Assembly: GCA_011037195.1 (NCBI GenBank)
Contig: JAAEAF010005001.1
Coordinates: 1-64,000 of the forward strand
Direction of reading: 5' to 3'
Length of the DNA: 64,000 nt
DNA from: Triatoma infestans
Taxonomy: Eukaryota; Arthropoda; Insecta; Hemiptera; Reduviidae
Shown here: positions 34,920-45,229 of the stretch, piece after piece
Layout: the number at the start of each line of letters is the position of its first letter
Position numbering within the stretch: the stretch's first letter is position 1
Made by a program: the position numbers and the translations under genes
The notes under the pieces: model-generated
Told to the model about the DNA's origin: nothing
Databases searched by the model: none
The model's input: the letters and a program-made list of their open reading frames with translations, nothing else

Positions 34920-35425
34920 TCCGAAAAAATTTGAAACCTCTTCTATAATGTCGCACTTCTGGTTAACTGATTTTCTTTAAATTTGGAATTTTGGTACCTG
35001 TCCCTTGTAGTGGCACTTTAGAAGAAAGTTAACGTTTTCCTTTTTCCAGAACGTTTATAAATTCAATTTTCATGGGAAAATGTTAAGTAAAATTGGCTCT
35101 TATTAGTTTAGTCAGTATGCGATATGTAAATAAATTCCTTGGATCCAATTTCGAGAACTTCGTGGAAACCCGAAAAACTTTTCAGTAGAATCACACTTCC
35201 AGTTGATGGATTCTAACCGATACTTTCCTATCGGATGCAGTCGGGTTAGAGATTCTTCATTTTAGATATTATTGTCACATACACAAGGAAATACAATCAC
35301 TCTCACACACATAGGCTACGCGATAAAAATATTTTTTTGCATGCAGGAAGCCTCAAAATATATATATTTTCGATGAAAACTCGATTTCGAAAACACAATC
35401 TAATACTTCCTCCTTCGGTATTTCA
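34920..35425 (-). repeat. Dispersed repeat family A, long copy
   Basis: Reverse-orientation blocks: GCACTTCTGGTTAACTGATT, TTCTTTAAATTTGGAATTTT, TAGTGGCACTTTAGAAGAAA, TCACACTTCCAGTTGATGGA, TGTCACATACACAAGG, GAAGCCTCAAAATATATATA, GATGAAAACTCGATTTCGAA and a final ACTTCCTCCTTCGG. It carries the same interior unit that is duplicated in the 11614-12574 copy. It ends in a GA microsatellite (about 35428-35450). Confidence 0.75.
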
Positions 35426-36481
35426 GAGAGAGAGGGAGAGAGAGAGAGAAATTTTTGATTTGTATTATAGTTTTTCATGAAAGTTATATAACTAAACTCA
35501 TTAATTTCATTTGAAACTTAACAGAAGTATTCCGTACAAGATTATGTAGACCGGTCGGTCTTTCGTTTATATTTCAGTTGCTGTCTGCAAGGCTACGCTA
35601 TACGCTAGATGAACTTATAATTAGTATGTATGGGATAAAAATCTAAATTAACCATAATCTAATTAAATATTTAGCAGCATATTTACTGATAATTCTGTTA
35701 AAACTACAGAATGCAACATTCTGTGAAAATTGAGTTAAATTGAACATTGTCAATATGTTAAGTTGATGAAGTAGTAAGTAGACGACTGCTGCAATCAGCA
35801 CTATAACTACACCAATTCAATTATTAAAATATTAATTATGTTCATATTGTCTAATAAGATAAATAATGCTAATTGCCAGGAAATGAACAGTTACAAATAA
35901 AGTCCATATATGGAAAGTTGTCTGTGGTCAAGGTTATTACATACACCCGGACCAACCTTGCAAATATGTATACTGTATTTTTATACATTCTTCATGTATT
36001 ATATATCAGATTTTATTATGTACCTTTATATATTATTTATAGGTTGTGTGTGTGTGTGTGTGTGTGTGTGTGAGTGAGTGAGTGAGTATAACATTTCTTT
36101 CTTTGAATTATAAATTACAAAGTTGAAGGGTTTATAGTTGAAAGAGAAACATATTGGAATCAATTCAATGATGATATCTAAATATTTCACTTCTGCAACT
36201 AGACCTAATTGGAACGTTAGCGAATTCACATGGCTACAAGTTCCAATATTTGGACGTTTCAATCAGGAAGTAACGGGTTTCTTCAGGGTTTTTGTTGGAA
36301 TATATTTGATATCAGATCTAAATAACATTTGATCAGATCTATATAAATATTCTAACATCTCCTCAGTGTTGAGAGTATTCCCAACCAAATTGCATCCCAT
36401 CACTAGAAATATTATCGAATATTAATATTTGAAATTTAGGATATCTACTTTTTAATTTCTTTAATGTTACAGATACTTTTT
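35426..36481. other. Microsatellites in AT-rich DNA
   Basis: A (GA)n tract at 35428-35450, a (GT)n tract of about 30 bp at 36043-36072 and then four or five GAGT units to about 36088. The flanking frames read through these tracts and are not genes. Confidence 0.8.
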
Positions 36482-37045
36482 TTACTTTCTCTTATAGAAA
36501 GCATCGCGATTGTGTTTTCGAAATAGAATTTACATCAGAAATATTTGCTTTGAAGTCCCACATACGAAAAAAAAATGTTTTTAACAACTGGTGTCTATGT
36601 AAGCGCGTATGGGCTGTGTACGTATAAATATACCCAAATGGGTATGGACAAATATCTCAAAAATGAAAAATCGCAGTAAGATTGCAGAATGCTGATATTG
36701 ATTGTCGGCTAGGCACCATCATTCGACAAGAACGCCATCAACTATTAGTGCGATTTTATTCATTTTTTTTTTTAATTTTTCGATACTCCATGACATTATT
36801 TAAACTTGGCATACTAATTATACACATAAATCCTGTCACTTTTATTAAAAAGCACGATAGGTACGGTGGTACCATATTTGGTAATTTGGTCTCCTAAATG
36901 TTAAAAAAAAATTCAAAGAAAATCAGTTAACCACAACTGCTTTACACAAGAGTTTCAGATTTCTGGATTTTCTCGAAAACGGCACCCACGACTTTCTTTA
37001 AACGTATGATTGATCCGCAATGCTGAGTAATATCTGGGCTTTTAT
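36482..37045 (+). repeat. Dispersed repeat family A, long copy
   Basis: Begins TTACTTTCTCTTATAGAAAG, then GCATCGCGATTGTGTTTTCG, TTTACATCAGAAATATTTGC, AAGTCCCACATACG, ATATCTCAAAAATGAAAAATCGC and interior words CTTTTATTAAAAAGCACG and TTTCTTTAAACG in plus orientation. Diverged, with an intact order of blocks. Confidence 0.65.
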
Positions 37046-37554
37046 AGTATGTTTCTTGTAGTCAATTCTGATTGGTTATGGATTTTCCTCCATCGTTAGA
37101 ATATGGTTCATCAAGTACCTTTTACAGAGTTGACTTGAATTTTAAATTTCTGTCACAGACCAAATTGATTGATTGAACTCAATTCTCCAAACAAACTTGA
37201 CCGGTCACACTCTAACGATGGCAGAAGATCCGGGACCGTTCAGAATTAATAGAAAAGAAGCATGCTGTGAGGAATAAGCTCCAGTTTTTCTTTACACTTG
37301 GAATGTTAAATTATATCTGTACCTACATCCCTATAATTTTTATTTGAACCAATCTTCCGAAAAAATTGATTTATGAGAGGATTGAGAAATCTGACGTTAG
37401 AATTCAAGTTACAGAGAATGACTGAGGCGCTGACAGTTGATTGCTTTGTCATATTTTTGCTATTTTCCCCAAAAAAGCTCCAATGATTTTGCTTAAATTG
37501 GATATATATATATGACAAATAGTGTTAAAAAAAATTACTGTAAAGAAATTGATG
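37046..37554. other. No recognised feature
   Basis: AT-rich DNA with some family A interior-like words (CCAATGATTTTGCTTAAATTGG at about 37480). No gene is visible. Confidence 0.4.
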
Positions 37555-37792
37555 TCAGTGATATTTTCCGTGAAGGCCCTGCTTCATTGGTGTCATCGAC
37601 CGGTTTCGTGCGTTCGCTCATTATCAGGATGTGTTGATAAACAGTACGATAACGTAGATTTGCCCAGAGCAAAATCAGTTTATACATCTTAGTTTATACA
37701 CATTCAGTGTATAAACTGATTTTGTTCCACAAAATGAAGCAGGCTATCACGGAAAATAGCTCTGATGCTTTTCCTCCTCTGCGGACCTGACC
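37555..37792. repeat. Family B, two copies head to head
   Basis: 37555-37690 is a minus-orientation copy (GATATTTTCCGTGAAGGCCC, CATCGACCGGTTTCGTGCGT, GATGTGTTGATAAACAGTAC, AGAGCAAAATCAGTTTATAC). 37700-37792 is a plus-orientation partial copy (GTGTATAAACTGATTTTGTT, AAGCAGGCTATCACGGAAAA). The CAAAATCAGTTTATAC arm and its complement are near-perfect and about 30 bp apart, forming a strong inverted repeat. Confidence 0.85.
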
Positions 37793-38969
37793 AATACAAA
37801 TTGATACGTATAGAAATGAGAATATTTTTTGGTTCATTAGATATAGAAGAATTAATTGGGCTGGCCGAGTAGCCAGAATAGAAAAGAAAAGGATAGTCAA
37901 AAATGCAGGAACGGAGGGATGCAGTCTAAGAATGATGGATGTGGCAGTATGATCAGCTGAAGCAATTTAGCTGGTAGAAAATCCCCACACCTTGAAGTCA
38001 AGTTAGAGCTCGAGTAGCGGTAGTTGCAATATAATTTGTTATTTAGATTGTAGAGGATTGCAAAAGATGACCGTTTTCGTGTTTCATAATAGAAGTATTT
38101 TGAATGTGTATTGAATAAGAAAAATTCAAAATTATACGATAATTGATTGATATTTGAACTTTTCTCAGAGAGAATATCGCTGAGTGAGGAGAGGCAGAAT
38201 GGTGGAATACTCGAGCTGCATTATTATTTGAGGGAATTTTATAGGCGCCACTACAATGAAAGGAAATGAAAGGAAACTGCGGCGCTGAGAGTAGGGCTTG
38301 TTTGTAAACATACTTGTGTTGCTGTGAACGGCGCAGGTTAACAGCACTGGCTCACAAACAGCATGCTCTACTACACAATAGATTTGGTACTTTAATAAAA
38401 GAATACGCAAACGGAAGGGTCAAACCCTTCTTATAAGAGTCGTATAAATTATAGAATGTCCTAAACTGTGCTTAAGCAAAACCCACTTCTCGTGTTCACA
38501 AAGTACCCGGCAAAGTAACCTACCCAAAAAAAACTTTAACTTTACCTCCATTAAAGTGAGACAAGTAAAAGAAGGCTTTTAACTGAGCGCTAACACAACT
38601 GTTAACTCTACTGCAACATTAACAACACATTATCAATTGTCTAGGTTTTCCTAAAACAATTTAAAATTGAAATAAATTTTTAAAAGTAGGTTTGTAATAA
38701 AATCAGACGACATAAAGAGAACAACTAATTAAAATCGTGACTACAAACAGTCTATTGTCTTCTTTCTCAACAGTTCACCTATACAGCTATATAATATACC
38801 TATATAATAGGCACGCAATTGAAAATTGTCAAGTTTGTGAAAGTAGCACTTGCGTTTCCAGTGCGAGAACAGAATTGTTGTGCCCACCTGCTTTCTTCCA
38901 GATCAAATACTATTTTTATTTTGGGCTAAATAAGAAGTGTATTTGACGATGGCAGCTTCGGAGCAAGTT
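37793..38969. other. No recognised gene
   Basis: Frames at 37694-37900 (-), 38165-38410 (-) and 38737-38946 (+) have no recognisable domain. No repeat match beyond the flanking family B copies. Confidence 0.4.
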
Positions 38970-39140
38970 CTTTCAGATGCATCAGAGACATTTTGTGGTC
39001 TCTGCTTGTGATAGCCTGCTTCATTTTGTGGTCATCGACCGGTTTCGGGCGTTCGACCAACATCAGGATGTTTTTGTTGAACAGTGTAAAAACATAAACT
39101 TGCAGAGCAAATACAGTTGATACACTGGATTTTAAAGGTG
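38970..39140 (-). repeat. Dispersed repeat family B copy, best preserved
   Basis: Minus-orientation blocks: GCATCAGAGACATTTTGTGG, GATAGCCTGCTTCATTTTGT, GGTCATCGACCGGTTTCGGG, CGTTCGACCAACATCAGGAT, GAACAGTGTAAAAACATAAA and CTTGCAGAGCAAATACAGTT. It keeps the full GAAACCGGTCGATGACC segment that is damaged in the copies near 22.1 and 28.9 kb. Confidence 0.87.
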
Positions 39141-39318
39141 TTTGTTTGACAGAACTAGGTTAAGAGGGGTGTTGCTACCTGAATGGGAAAACACATGTTC
39201 GGTCCTTTAGTGACGTTGTTCCCTTTTTAAATGGAAACATCAATGAGTGAGGATGTATAACTTAAACTGTTTTTGAAGGAGATTTTTATTTTTATTATTT
39301 TATCTACACCACCTTTTT

Positions 39319-39488
39319 GTTTCTATTTATTAATTCATAACAGAGCAAAATAACGCAATCTTATTAATAACACATCTTGCTAATTAATAACGTAATATAT
39401 TAACAACGTAACGAATGAATAACGTAATGCATTAATAATGCATCTTATTATTTCTATCTATTAATTCATAACAGAGCAAAATAACGCA
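39319..39488. repeat. Long direct repeat around a TAACG-rich segment
   Basis: A block of about 38 bp containing TATTAATTCATAACAGAGCA and AAATAACGCA occurs at about 39322-39358 and again at about 39452-39488. Between them lies a loosely periodic series of ATTAATAAC(G/A) words. It may be one and a bit units of a 130-bp tandem repeat. Confidence 0.8.
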
Positions 39489-40180
39489 AAAGTGTCAGCT
39501 GTGGACCACCATGGAATAGTTATTGGTAAGAAATGATAGAATCCGAGCTGAATGGCCGTAAGATGGTACAGTTGCATAACTGTGTTGAGCAAGTAATGGC
39601 TTTTATAAAAAGCAAGTAATTTATATATATATATATATTTGTATAAGTAATTTATATAATTCTTTCAGATGATGTACAGATATAACGCAGCATTCTACTC
39701 AATTTCTCTTTCATTCTTCATCTGAAGAAAAGTGACGGCGAACTTTATATTGAGAATGGACTTACGCAAACTGAGACATTATTCCCCACTTCAATAAAGT
39801 GACCCTCCAGACGTAATATGAAATGACGTAGTATAAATTTTATTTGCTCAAAAGAAATACAATCTTATAGCAAAGGGGTTCGCCCTTGCATTGACTAATA
39901 AAATAAAATATAAGAAAAAGATATAAATCAAATATAATAAAACAAAGAAAATAACACTCTTTATATATTCACAAAATATTATCACTTGATAGTCCAAGAG
40001 AAAAAAAAAACAACATACATATTATAATTTTCAATAAATTGCATATGTAAGTTTTAATTGAAGTTGCTCGATCCCACAGGCAAACTTGAGCTCCCCACCA
40101 CACACACTCACTCACACCTGAACACTCAACACTTTACAGACGATCAAACACACTGCATGAACAAGGACACGCATTCGTTG
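39489..40180. other. AT-rich DNA, no recognised gene
   Basis: A (TA)n tract lies at about 39621-39638. The segment 39830-40130 could be regulatory or LTR-like DNA of the adjoining element, but no matching second copy is present to show this. Confidence 0.35.
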
Positions 40181-40804
40181 AGAGCTCGTAGTATAAATAT
40201 CTCTCCCTCGTGATTGCCGGTACGAGGCTTTGGGGCTAGGATGGAAAAGAGAGTCCTGGGCATTGAGGGAGACGACGACCTGCGGTCGTCCGATCCAATC
40301 ACATGTCTTTGGCCTCGGCTTCATCCGAGAGCCCTACCTGAGGGATAGCCCGACTCCAGGAAGGCTAGGGAGTTCCGCCTCAGGTGGGTTCCTAGGGTTA
40401 GGAAGGGGCCGTGGGGGCAAGGGTCAGTGCTTCGGAACGATGTCTTCCGTGGCACCGGACTATATCGAGGTGCGATGGCCCACCCTGATAGTTACCGGGT
40501 CCATTTGAGCGTCCGTGGAGGCGGGACCACGTACCTCGACGAATTAATTGTGATTACTATGGCTAATCATAAACCTTTTTCTGGGCCTAGCCCAACAAAT
40601 CCCTCACCCCAAATTTCTAATCCTATTCCCACACCAATTTATCCTTTCCCTACTCCAGCTAATCCCCTTCCTATTCCTACTGAAATCCAAAACTCTTCCA
40701 TTTCTATCCCTCCTACTTTCCAATCACTTAATCCCCTATCGACTGATGATTTTATTGGAAAACTCTTTCTAATAAGCCTTGCGAGTCAGGATGACCGGGG
40801 GTAA
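40181..40804 (+). mobile_element. Probable LINE 5' end with start of ORF1
   Basis: A GC-richer leader (about 40200-40558), with words such as GACGACGACCTGCGGTCGTC and GTCCGTGGAGGCGGGACCAC, precedes an ATG. It differs sharply in composition from its surroundings and resembles the untranslated leaders of I- or R1-type LINEs. It ends abruptly at about 40804 where a minus-strand Gypsy fragment begins. Assignment is by general resemblance only. It could also be a 5' exon or the leader of another element. Confidence 0.4.
40559..40804 (+). pseudogene. Proline-rich ORF1 start (truncated)
   Basis: Starts with ATG in ATTACTATGG, giving MANHKPFSGPSPTNPSPQIS and then repeated P-x-P spacing (IPTPIYPFPTPANPLPIPTE) over about residues 15-50. 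Total about 81 codons before the stop at the junction. Proline-rich N-termini are common in gag-like ORF1 proteins, but no zinc knuckle is reached before the truncation, so identity is unproven. Confidence 0.35.
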
Positions 40805-40805
40805 T

Positions 40806-41515
40806 ATAATATGGTTCGACTGCGTATAGTTTTAGGAAGTTTCTTAAACCTTCATCATCGAATTCTCGTTCGTTGTCCATTAGTATTATTTTTGGGATAG
40901 GGAACAGGGAGAAGTAGTCATTGAGGCAGGTTTGTATTTCCGATGGTTAAGACTTGTAAGTGGGTTTTTCGAAAAACAGTCTATTATTGTCAGGAATTTG
41001 CGTTTGTCATATTCGAGCTGTAGTTTTTCAAAAGGTTTCTCGGTAGTCGGTGTAAGATTGTAATCAGTTCGAACTGGTCTCCTGTCATATTTTAGCTTTA
41101 AGCAAGTCGGGCATTTGTATATGTAATCTATGTCCCTTAGCAATGAGAGCCAATAATATCTTTTACGAATATGGTTATGACTTTCATTAATACCGCGATG
41201 AAAAGTTTTACTCACATGGTATTAGATGTTATTTCCTTCTGTTCTTCAGGATTCGTAATATCTAGGTTCAGCTTTTTGTACCGTTTAAGTTTTATTGTAT
41301 CGAAATTATTAATAATTACATTTTAAAGTTATTAAAGATGGATTCGTATTCTTCTTCTAGGCCTTGTTTTGAACAGAGGACCGCATAAGTAGTTCCTGGT
41401 TTTAGGTATTCAGTACAAAGGGTTTGCACGTACCTCACGTCTGATGCGTTTTGAAAATAGAATGTTAATCTAGTTTTACCGAAGACTTTGTACCGCGTTC
41501 AAGGATCAGTTGGTT
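40806..41515 (-). mobile_element. Ty3/Gypsy pol fragment: integrase
   Basis: Minus-strand fragment of an LTR retrotransposon polyprotein. In sense order: a region before the integrase (SDVRYVQTLCTEYLKPGT..., about 41320-41450), a linker with ITNPEEQKEI (about 41230-41265), the His2Cys2 zinc domain and the first half of the integrase core. Neither LTR is found next to it. It is sharply cut at about 40805 and about 41515. Confidence 0.85.
40820..41215 (-). pseudogene. Gypsy integrase zinc finger and core (broken)
   Basis: HRGINESHNHIRKRYYW and CPTCLKLKYDR make up the His-His-Cys-Cys zinc finger. KFLTIIDCFSK is the core segment with the first catalytic Asp region. After a frameshift at about 40950-40980 the core continues as FSLFPIPKIILMDNEREF with the second catalytic Asp. 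The third residue (Glu) lies beyond the truncation. The upstream start is also out of frame near 41215. It cannot act as an integrase. Confidence 0.85.
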
Positions 41516-41559
41516 TTGTTCTGTATTAAGGATTTTATTGTCGTTTAATTATTGTTTAA

Positions 41560-43160
41560 TTTTAATTAATAATAATTTAACAATAATTGTTTATTGTTTA
41601 ATTTAAACAAATCTAAAATAATGATTTTTAAAAATGGTGGCAGGCCGGCTAGTAACCAAACTTGGTGGTACAACAAAGAAAAAATAGAGGTGGTGAACTC
41701 CCACAGGTCCTTGGGAATTGCGTTAACATCGAATCTATCCTTGGAAAAACATTATAAAGAGAGAGTCTCTCAGGCAAAATATGCGCTGAATCTATTCAAT
41801 AACTTAATATTAAATAAAAATGTACCATTTCCTCAAAACTACAGGTTTACAATGCAGTAGAGCTATTACTAAATTTTTTTTTAAAACAAACTTTTAATTT
41901 GCCGATTAATGCGCCAGATTTTGTTCTATATATAGAGACAAATGTGTTACCAACATTCCTGTATACTTTTAAATTACATGTGAAATATGTACAAAGATGT
42001 TTTTCACTTCCGGCAGAGATATACCCTAACCAATTATTAACAGAAATTATTTCAAAGAAATTGTTCTTGTACAAAGAATGGGATAAATTATGCTGCACAT
42101 ATAATATTTCCTTAAGTGATTTTATAAATAATAAATTAAAAATTAATACAGTTCTTGACACTATTAAAAATCACTTAATTGATAGATATGAAATGTTATC
42201 AGTGAATAGTCAAAGGCACGTCTTGTATAAAAAATTAAATCATAAAATAAATTTAGTTAACAATAATCATTTAAATTGTAACACTATTAGTTGGGCTATC
42301 AAGGTCAGAGGGGAGCTGCTATATCTTAATAAATATACTTTTAAAAACGAAATTAAATTATGCTCCATGTTTAATTTAAATAGCGAGGAAAGTGTGTATC
42401 ATTTTATAGCAGTATGCCCTATCCTAAGGGAATTTCGTGTTCGTCACTTAATACACTTTATTTAACAGAAATAGAATTTTTAGAATATTTGGACGGCAAA
42501 TGCTGGAATAGTTTAGCTCAATATTGTAAAGAAGCCTGGCGCTATAGATACGAGTTGATACAAGAATTTAATTATTAAATATTTAAACATTTTCTCATCT
42601 TTTCTTTTTTTTATTTGAAATGTAAACAGCCAGACACATGACTACTTAGTTATTTTTATTATTGTATATTATTTTTATTAAAATACTATTTTTAATTATT
42701 ATTAAATATAAAGTTATAAAACTTCTTATTGTATTTAAAATACAGTGTTTGTGTGCAGTTAGTTTTACTCTGTTACATAAATATAATCTTTGTTATGATA
42801 GTCCAAGACTTACTTTGTGTATATTCTCTGTTATTGTATATCAGAAGTTAGCCTTATTTTGTTTATTTGTATAATCTGTTTATTTATTTTCTTTCTTCAA
42901 GTTATATCTATTATTTTTTGTTTATTTATTTCCTTTTTTTATTTTTTCTCCTCTTTTTTTTAGCTTGAAAATTATTAATTAAATAATGAGATGATTGTAC
43001 GATAAATTATTTAATATTAATTAAATCTTTTGTATAGACAACCCCTCGGACAGTCTGTCGACAATGAGTTTTGTCTGTCGCTTTTCTGTTTTTTAACTTT
43101 TATGTTTTTGTATATCTAAAAATGTAATAAAGACCTATTATAATTATTATTATTATTATT
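41560..43160 (+). mobile_element. LINE 3' half, same lineage as the 57.9-63.2 kb LINE
   Basis: Carries only the end of ORF2 and the 3' untranslated region, closing with AATAAAGACC...ATTATTATTATTATT at 43125-43160. This is the same type of ATT-repeat tail as at 63163-63190 and 54950-54966. Protein similarity to the 57.9 kb element is clear along its whole coding part, with much divergence, so it is a related but different subfamily. 5'-truncated. Confidence 0.87.
41594..42578 (+). pseudogene. LINE ORF2 C-terminal region
   Basis: The first frame (41580-41860) gives NLNKSKIMIFKNGGRPAS and EVVNSHRSLGIALTS, matching the segment after YADD in the 57.9 kb element. About 25-30 codons are then deleted and the frame shifts. 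The second frame (about 41870-42578) aligns as KFFFKTNF, VLYIETNVLPT, AIKVRGELLYLNKYTF, then CSMFNLNSEESVYHFIAVCP (a zinc-knuckle-like segment), ending AWRYRYELIQEFNY. The final stop matches the relative's AWQYRYNLIMEFNFD end. Confidence 0.88.
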
Positions 43161-43164
43161 ACTT

Positions 43165-43949
43165 GTGAATGCGTGGTATGAATGAATCATTAGTATGTAT
43201 GTATTTATTTGCGCGAATGTATTTATTAGCTTGAATGTGTTTTATTGGTCTGAATGTATTTATTTTCTAGAATGTATTTATTAGCTTGAATGAGTTTTAT
43301 TGGTCCGAATGTATTTATAGGCGAGAATGTATTTATTAGCATGAATGTTTTTTATTGGTCTAAATGTATTTATTGGCGAGAAGTTAGCGTGATTGCTTAG
43401 CGTAGGTTTTTATTTATCAAGGGGTTGAAAGAAAATTTATAAAAGTATTTCAACCCCATTAGTATCTAAGTCAAATTTACTCTAGATCATTTAGGATGTG
43501 CAGGAACATTAGTTAAAAGTAGTGCACATCCACTATTGGTACAGTAAATAGCCTCCTTCGCAAAATTAGTAATATTTTATACCTAAGTTAATATTATTTA
43601 ACTTGTAATAATACTCTTAATAAACTCTAGTTCAAATAGAAAGTATTTATATTAAACATCAGGATTTTACTTTAGTCTGAATCTACCCCAGTTATGATTA
43701 AAATAAGGGATGGAAGAACAATAACCCACACTCCTCCTCGTTGACTAGATCGATGATATAAGAGGGGATGTGTGGGTAAGATCCTCGAAAGCCTGTGGCT
43801 CTTCCCAGCCTTGCTGACCAAGACACTGTCTGTGGAAGCCACACAGGTTAGCATGTGCCATCCCAGCTCGAGTGGCCTAGGCATTAGAAAGAAATAAACA
43901 ATTAGAAGCGCTAATGACCATCGCAGTAGATAGCGCTAAAAAAAAAAAC
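43165..43949 (+). mobile_element. I-clade LINE 3' untranslated region, 5'-truncated
   Basis: Non-coding tail homologous, in opposite orientation, to 54975-55640. It begins with an imperfect tandem array (GAATGTATTTATTAGC...GTTTTATTGGTC, 43190-43385), then a stem-loop GGGGTTGAAA...TTTCAACCCC (43421-43456). A block then contains the reverse complement of GGCCTCTCGAGCTGGGATG. It ends with a hairpin AGCGCTAATGACC...GATAGCGCT followed by an A-run (43939-43949). The orientation is inferred from the terminal A-run. Confidence 0.82.
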
Positions 43950-43950
43950 A

Positions 43951-44945
43951 TTAAATGTAGCTGTGATTAAATCTTAATTGAAGTGCTTGATATCTATAAT
44001 TAAAGATACTATTTATTTTTTCTATTGAATTCATACAGTCCAAGAGAGAAACAAAAGAGTATGAGTGGTCAATATATTTACATAACCATCTATCACGTAA
44101 GGCATTCAGTAGAGAACAGTTCACAAAAAAATGTTCCAAATTATCAGGTCCTGATAAAAAAAAATTGTAGCTTTATTCAGGGTAAAATTTATGCTTTATT
44201 CCTTTTATATATATTGCTGGGAACGTTTTTGAGGCTAATCGAATTTCGGCAATAATTGACAATCGGTAGGTTGGAATTCTGAAATCAAGATATTTATTAG
44301 TGAAGTTTGGAGATGGTAAAATATTTCTGAAATATGGGTTATATCTTGAATCTAAAGCATCATTTATATCCCGGCTGATATAATTATTAGTGAATTTCTC
44401 TAATAAATTAAAGTTTCTCCGCAAAATCTCCGGACTTTGCAAATACCATACCTCATAAGCACCTATATCGTTTAACATGACAGAAAGAAACTTAGCCCAA
44501 TTGAATGGCAATCTTTGATTATCCATCAGTTCAATTAGTCTGGTTAAATAGATCCTAGGTGGAGAATCTATAGGCATCATTAACAATTTATGCCACCACT
44601 TTAATGCTCTCTTAAAAATTTTAACTTTTAAATGAAGCTGGCAAGTCTCTAACCTCAGATATACATCTGGAATATGCAAAGGAAGGCGTAATAATAATTT
44701 TAAGAACTTTATCTGAACTTTCTCCACCATATCAACATATTGCAAAGCCCACACTTCTGAACAATATAACAAACCAGATGCACTTAACGCATCAAGTAAA
44801 CGTACTTTTGGAGCCCAAGAATCCGACTTACACTTTATTAAGATCTGTAAAATTTGAGGGATAGTCGCTTGACTTTTAGAGATAAAATATTCGGTTGCTT
44901 TCCTAAATTTACCGCTAGATGAAAAGGGTACACCGAGAGAGGTAA
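43951..44945 (-). pseudogene. LINE ORF2 C-terminal domain (broken)
   Basis: The 199-residue frame at 44173-44772 extends upstream in frame to about 44945 (SLGVPFSSSGKFRKATEYF, then KCKSDSWAPKVRLLDALSA). It resembles the 15-18 kb element (YLGVPFYKSGKF, CKSDSWKANCYLFDSLAQS). It has a stop at 44173 and resumes after a frameshift at 43951-44150 with NLEHFFVNCSLL and a terminal YRYQALQLRFN. No catalytic residues are present. Confidence 0.87.
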
Positions 44946-44950
44946 AGTTT
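43951..44950 (-). mobile_element. LINE ORF2 3' fragment, related to the 15-18.7 kb LINE
   Basis: Sense strand is minus. The coding text starts at about 44950 (LGVPFSSSGKF), goes on through MLYCSEVWALQYV and ends at about 43951-43970. It lacks most of the RT and has no 3' untranslated part, being cut by the I-clade tail on one side and a Gypsy LTR on the other. Confidence 0.85.
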
Positions 44951-45229
44951 TGTTACTGGAGCACATGCAGACACAAATGGAGAAACATTAAAGATAAACA
45001 AAACAAATATCCGTGCAACACAATACGTTGGTAGTTTATTTCTTAGATTCAGATCCACATCAAAATTACACGAAATTAACAAACATATATATATATATAT
45101 ATATATATATAACTAAGAATACAAATGGAGATACTAGTCAATTTGAAATAACACTTAAATTACTTAATTAGCACACAGCCTAAAAAGTAAACAAACACAC
45201 GAGTTTTTCCACACAGGACTAAGTTCACA
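44951..45229 (-). mobile_element. Probable Gypsy LTR (279 bp)
   Basis: Lies directly after the 3' end of a Gypsy pol reading (minus) and begins sharply inside a LINE fragment. In element sense it starts TGTGAAC (45229) and ends GTAACA (44951), so the termini are TGT...ACA as in most LTRs. It includes a TA-repeat at about 45083-45110. A second LTR is not present in the window, so identification depends on position and end sequence. Confidence 0.65.

Noticed and set aside
36026..36262. Peptide with a (TH)n run
   Set aside because: Translation of a GT/CA microsatellite in the antisense frame.
39830..40180. LTR for the Gypsy integrase fragment at 40.8 kb
   Set aside because: The position would fit, but no TG...CA ends, no polypurine tract and no second copy could be identified.
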